Of a stretch of DNA of 64,000 bases, positions 59,590 through 64,000 are shown one piece after another. Every line of letters starts with the position of its first letter. The first letter of the stretch is position 1. Origin of the DNA: Marsupella aquatica. Taxonomy: Eukaryota; Marchantiophyta. The notes beneath the pieces were generated by a model. The model did no database searches and was not told the origin of the DNA. It saw nothing but the letters and a program-made list of their open reading frames with translations. A program made the position numbers and the translations under genes. The DNA is taken from the NCBI GenBank assembly GCA_973895155.1, contig OZ316898.1:558001-622000 (forward strand), read 5' to 3'.

Positions 59590-60880
59590 TATATATCTCA
59601 AAGTTTGATTTTGTGTCAGCCGATACTATAAGTATATCATCTACATAAAGAGTTAGTAAAATAAAATCAAAAATTTCATCATTCACTCTCTTCATATATA
59701 GATAGTAGTCATGTGCACTTTGAATAAATCCAAGTGACAACATAAAATCTTTGAATCTCTTGTTCCACTATTTTGGAATCTATTCCAATCTATACAAGGA
59801 TTTTAACAGCTTACACTTCATATGCTCTTTGCCTCTTTGACATACCCTTTAGGTTGACTCATGAAGATCACCTCTTCCAACAAACCATATAGGAAAGTTG
59901 TGACAACATCCATTGTTTCAGGCAGAGATAAAAATAACGACAAGTGCCATGCATAAGCGAAGGGTAGCTTGTGTGATCAGAGGAGATAAGACATCACTGT
60001 AGTCCACACCTTTGCATTGTGTGAAACCCTTGGCAGCCAACCTTGCCTTGTAAATCTTCTTCTCGTGATCACTGCCTCCTTATTTCACCTTCTAGGTGCC
60101 AAGTTTTGTTGTCATAGAGTGACTTCATTTTCTTATTCATGGCAGCAATCCATTCTAGCTTCTCAAGGGAAGCTATGGCCTCTAAATAAGTGGATGGTTC
60201 TCCATCCTTCTCAATGATCAACATATTCTTAGAATTGTCAGTATCTTCATCATCAATATCCATGTGATCAAATGAAAATCAAGTTTCAAACTGTGTAGGC
60301 TCCTTGTGAGGTCTTGATGAAGATCTCCTTGACGATTCTGGTACTTCAACAGTTGGTTCTGATGCTTCTGGTATTGATGTTGGCAGTGACACTGGTGCAT
60401 GAGCATATTCATGCTCAATCTCCCCCTCAATCCTATCAACATTTGGAGTTTTCATCATTTTCTCTCCTTCTTTCAAAGAGAAAACCTCATTGAACGAGAC
60501 ATCAATGTTGACTTCCAACTTTTGCGCCAAAGGGTCCTGTAGGCGATACCCTTTTATTCCTTTTTGATAACAAAAAAAATGCACTGCACAAACTTTGGAT
60601 CAAGTTTAGTGCATGGGATATTTGAGGCAAGAGAGCATAATTATGCCTCACAACCAATCAGCAAGTCTTTGGTGCCACATCTCAAAAGGAGTCTTACAAC
60701 CAATGTTGCTAATTGGAGACAAAATTAGCAAATAAGTTGTCATATTAACAACTTCAGCCCAGAAGATATGTGAAAGACTTGCTTGACTTAACATACTCCG
60801 CAAACGCTCCAACAAGGTTTTGTTGAACCGTTCTGCAACACCACTTTGCTATGGAGTATAATGGTGGATCTTGCCACCCA
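59590..60880 (-). pseudogene. pol: Decayed Ty1/copia pol fragment
   Basis: Read on the minus strand from 60880 to about 59590. Integrase C-terminus comes first (HHYTP-stop-QSGVAERFN, then RSMLSQASLSHIFWAE). The linker reads KGIKGYRLQDPLAQK and DVSFNEVFSLKEGE. Reverse transcriptase follows with AAMNKKMKSLYDNKTW, KGFTQCKGVDYSDV and LYVDDILIVSAD. Several stops and frameshifts are present and no LTRs were found. The linker is similar to that of the 32-kb element (KGVKGYRLWDPV; DVSFNES), so both belong to the same broad lineage. The left edge is uncertain. Confidence 0.88.
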
Positions 60881-61880
60881 GCGCCCTCACCAATCCCCAG
60901 CGCCCTCACCAATCCCAGCACCCACGCCTAAGTGCCCTTACTGACCAAACGCCTCCACAATACTCCTCGAGCAAGCAACTTGGTGCCCTCAACACCACCT
61001 ACGACCCCTCCCATACAAAGCCGCACTCATTCCCTAGTGTGACCGTCGCTCAACGGTCATCATTGTCTGCACAAGGAACCAAACACTCCGGTAAGTAACC
61101 CATAAGGATCTAGATCTCTCTAAGTCTAGCGTCCTAACTCAAGCTCGACTGACATCACTTGGTAAGTAGGTCAGTGATAGGTCCTCCCAATGTCATAAGC
61201 CACAACCAAAATTGACACCCACTAATTGTCTAGAACAACTCCTTCCTTGGGTGCAGCCCGGGTTCCCCCTTGTACCAATCCATCACCAATTGACCGCCCT
61301 ACACCAGGACATGCTCATGGCCCAATTAGCGTAGCTTGTCCTAATGCTTCGGAACCAAAATGGCCCCGACTCTAGCGACCAACTCCTGGTTCTCGCCCCG
61401 ATGATGGTCTAGGAGCTAAGAGCCCTTGGAACTCAACCTCCATGCCTACTTGGCCTTGCCTCCCCAACGCAAGTTCCCTTGATCGGGGGACTGAAAGCGA
61501 CTTGGCTGTTGCCCTGGGCCCCCTGTGAACGGACCCCCCCTTGGTACCCCTTGTTATTATTTTTGAATATTAAAAAATTACCTTGTTATTTAGAAAAACA
61601 CACATTTTCACAATAATTAATATCCTTTGGATAATTATAAAATTTAGATTTGAATATTTTTTTATAGCCTTCATTAGTTACATTTTCTTTGTTCAAAGAT
61701 AATGATTCACAAAAATGAGAACCAAGATAGTTAATGCGATGAAGTATGCACTTTATTGAGAACACTATTACTAGAAATAGAAATTACTGGTATATGCCTA
61801 TTTGACAACATGAGAGAAATAATAAAACACTATTTTTCTAGAACTGAGGAAATGTAAACTTCTCCAGTTCTCCTACTAAT
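60881..61880. other. C-rich segment followed by AT-rich spacer
   Basis: 60881-61560 is C-rich and starts with a short tandem duplication (cagcgccctcaccaatccc) directly at the edge of the copia fragment. After about 61560 composition changes abruptly to AT-rich. The C-rich part may be a fragment of another retroelement, but no motif proves it. Confidence 0.35.
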
Positions 61881-62342
61881 CTAATCACTAGGCTTTTCCT
61901 CACTAGACTTCTCCATTTCAGCTACATGCTCACCAGCATGCTCACTTAAGTAGGTCAATTGTAACGGCCACTCTGCACGCCAAAATATGTGCTTGTAAAA
62001 ATGAGTCGGCACAGCTGCACGGACTTCTGCAAATTCCGTGACAGGAATAACTTCCAATATTCCCTTCACACCCACCTTGGCAGGAAAAATAAAATCGGAA
62101 GTCTCTTCACATGAATTACATAGGTCATTATCAACACCACAAACATAACTTTGGATAACATCATCCCTCATCCTTTTTGACTTTCTGCTCCGCTCTAAAT
62201 TATTATTGACATTTTGCACACGAAGATCAACCCCAATCTTGGCAGCTTGTCTCTGTTTTGAAATAGCTCTGCTCTTGTGACCCTTCATCATGCCACTTTT
62301 GAGCATATATCTATTCAGTCCTGAATTGACCTGATTCAACAC
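61881..62342 (-). CDS. Possible last exon of the 62-64-kb gene, unknown family
   Basis: An open stretch of about 150 codons without a convincing ATG at its start (it opens within a GTGTTGAATCAG context). It is basic in its first third (KQRQAAKIGVDLR) and contains two Cys residues in NDLCNSCEE. It ends VAEMEKSSEEKPSD and a stop. It lies 155 bases downstream of the larger frame on the same strand and may be joined to it by an intron, for example from the GTGTAA near 62503 to an AG before GTCAATTCAGG near 62325. That would give NNI joined to VNSGLNRYM. The join is speculative. Confidence 0.45.
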   Translation of the reverse strand: MLNQVNSGLNRYMLKSGMMKGHKSRAISKQRQAAKIGVDLRVQNVNNNLERSRKSKRMRDDVIQSYVCGVDNDLCNSCEETSDFIFPAKVGVKGILEVIPVTEFAEVRAAVPTHFYKHIFWRAEWPLQLTYLSEHAGEHVAEMEKSSEEKPSD

Positions 62343-62497
62343 AGCTCAAAAGGGAGTATCATCAATAGCGATTGTTGTTCTCTAATTACAAGTTGCATTA
62401 TATATAAATTTTGAGTATATATGAATGAAATGAATGAAACAAGAGAAGTAGTCGGGGAAGTAGTAGGTTCAAGATGTACCTTCTCTACACAACCTGA

Positions 62498-64000
62498 TTA
62501 CACAATGTTGTTCCTGACAAAATTGTCCAGAGTAATCACATCATCTGGATTTAACAGGAACACAGAAGGATACAGAGAGTCAATTGTAAAATTGACAGTT
62601 GATATCACGCAGTCTAAGTCAATGATTTGAGGATCACACACGTTGTAGTAGAATTTGTGCCTACCAACCCCAATAGGAGTGAACCAATTGAAAACAACTT
62701 GACACGCTGCTTCAGAACCAGGCCTATGAAGTAAATCCAAGGCTTCTCTAGATCTGGCAACACTATTTCCATACTTCCGATGGATGCTTTGCACTCTGCC
62801 AATCCACCAAACATATTTTGGCCCAGAAATAGAACATGCTTTAACTGGTTGACCTCTTGGCCTCTTTGGATTGCTGATAGGATCTTTTGATTTCCCTGCT
62901 CGCTTTTTCCCCTTTGCTGTTGTTTGCACAACACTTGTGCTGCGGGTAGTCCTAACCTGTAGTGTTTCATCAAGAAAAAACACACCACAGTCACTACCAA
63001 CTGTCATGAACATAGTTGGAACACCTTCCTGATGGTTGGGTTTATCAACTAAATTGTTGAAGTATATACTCTGCTTCACCCGAGTCAAACGGTCCTTACT
63101 CAGATGTGGGTTCCCAGTCAATTGGCTAACTAAAGTACTCTTGTAGATCTGTCGGTCCTTAAAAGTAACAGTTGGTTTGACATCTACTATTGGCGCACCA
63201 TACAACAAGTCTGAGTGCATTATGTTCAGTGTGGCCTCAAGTTCAGAGGCAGCTACCTCTATATCAGGGTCTACCATTCTCTCTATGGAAACTTCAGCTT
63301 TAGCAGATGAGGTAGGTGCCTCTCTATCTAGGTTTTGCAAAACTGGTCCATCTAATATGGAGACTTCCTCGGACTATGAGATTGGAGCAGATGCAGCTGC
63401 TGCAGATTGACCTACAGTAGGACGGGGCCCTACTTCGCCATCCAAAGTATCCTGGACATCTACTAGTGAATCCAAATTGATATCACACCAACCACCATAC
63501 TTCACCCCTTTGGCCTCCACCTTCCAAGGAGATTTCCACCAGGTGATGTCCCTACAAGAGGTTGAAGGATTCATTTGCAACTCAGTTGCTGTAGTTTGTG
63601 CCAACTTTAACCCTTCTTGCAGAACAGTGACAACCTGTGCATCATTCTCAATCCTTGTATAGTCTGTTTGGTCTGCCTCACGTTCAGCACCATCCCCCAT
63701 AGGGTGAAGTTTCATCCAAATGTTACAATGCTTCTTATGGCTCTTCCCCGCACCCATCATTCCCTCAGCCACATCCATTACAGCCAATCTGTTAAGATTA
63801 GTAGCACACTCCACTAATTCTGCCACATCATAGCTCCGCTCATTACCACGCATACCCCCTACTTTTGAAAAGAATTGCTCACAAGCATCGGATCCCGTTA
63901 AAAACAAAGGCACTGGCAAATGCCTAAAATTGTCCCTAAACTGAATTATGAGAAGGACTACAAAGTGAACAGACATTTGAATGTCTAGAAATGTTTGCAT
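62498..64000 (-). CDS. Transposon-like protein of unknown family, 5' cut by window edge, one in-frame stop
   Basis: A single minus-strand frame runs from the window edge to 62498, about 500 codons, broken only by a TAG at 63374-63376 (IS-stop-SEEVS; a CAG to TAG change would explain it). The N-terminal part has LFLTGSDACEQFFSKVGGM. The spacing of acidic residue and CE-x-FF recalls the C-terminal catalytic region of several cut-and-paste transposases, where a final Glu precedes aromatic residues. The later part contains LTGNPHLSKDRLTRVKQS, a basic patch KGKKRAGKSKDPISNPKRPR, and KYVWWIGRVQSIHRKYG. I cannot assign a named family. It could be a transposase, or a host gene derived from one. Confidence 0.5.

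Overview
This window is nuclear DNA of a land plant. Genes have GT-AG introns, two genes belong to plant families (DWARF27-like isomerase, Tubby-like F-box protein), and a third joins a plant 'membrane protein of ER body'-like domain to a very long N-terminal part. Most of the rest is AT-rich, repeat-rich DNA with Ty1/copia retrotransposon sequence. The species cannot be fixed from the sequence; gene structure and composition would fit a non-seed plant such as a bryophyte, but that is an impression only. No bacterial, CRISPR, rRNA or tRNA features were seen.

Layout. 1-2.0 kb: (AG)n tract and a degenerate pyrimidine-rich repeat. 2.0-6.4 kb: no gene recognised. 6.39-9.58 kb (+): seven-exon DWARF27-like gene (243 aa, strigolactone branch of carotenoid metabolism), with an in-frame tandem duplication of the end of exon 5. 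10.74-12.1 kb (-): 3' end of an unidentified gene with an acidic tail, convergent with the D27-like gene. 14.6-24.5 kb: AT-rich repeat territory with a decayed minus-strand coding relic at 20.6-21.1 kb and an inverted relative at 22.5 kb. 25.05-27.36 kb (+): complete four-exon Tubby-like F-box gene (425 aa). 32.02-38.75 kb (+): a full-length Ty1/copia element with both LTRs, a 5-bp target duplication, primer binding site and polypurine tract, but three in-frame stops and two frameshifts. 40.7-41.05 kb: possible LTR of a second retroelement. 41.88-51.33 kb (-): a 13-exon gene that splices into one open frame of about 2,085 codons. 53.5-59.1 kb: several tandem and diverged duplications. 59.6-60.9 kb (-): decayed copia fragment of the same general lineage. 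61.9-64.0 kb (-): a coding region of unknown, probably transposon-related, family that runs off the window edge.

The most unusual item is the 41.9-51.3 kb gene. Its C-terminus is a VIT/CCC1-like multi-helix membrane domain as in ER-body membrane proteins. It is preceded by a coiled-coil-like basic N-terminus, a C2HC-type zinc finger, a long acidic region, a CPxC/CxxC pair and about ten copies of a short Cys-x-Cys-Leu-Pro...Phe-Ser-Trp motif. Eleven of its twelve introns are phase 1 and every internal exon bounded by them is a multiple of three, an architecture suited to growth by exon duplication. CxC motifs in front of a metal-transporter fold suggest, as inference, a multi-site metal-binding or scaffolding region.
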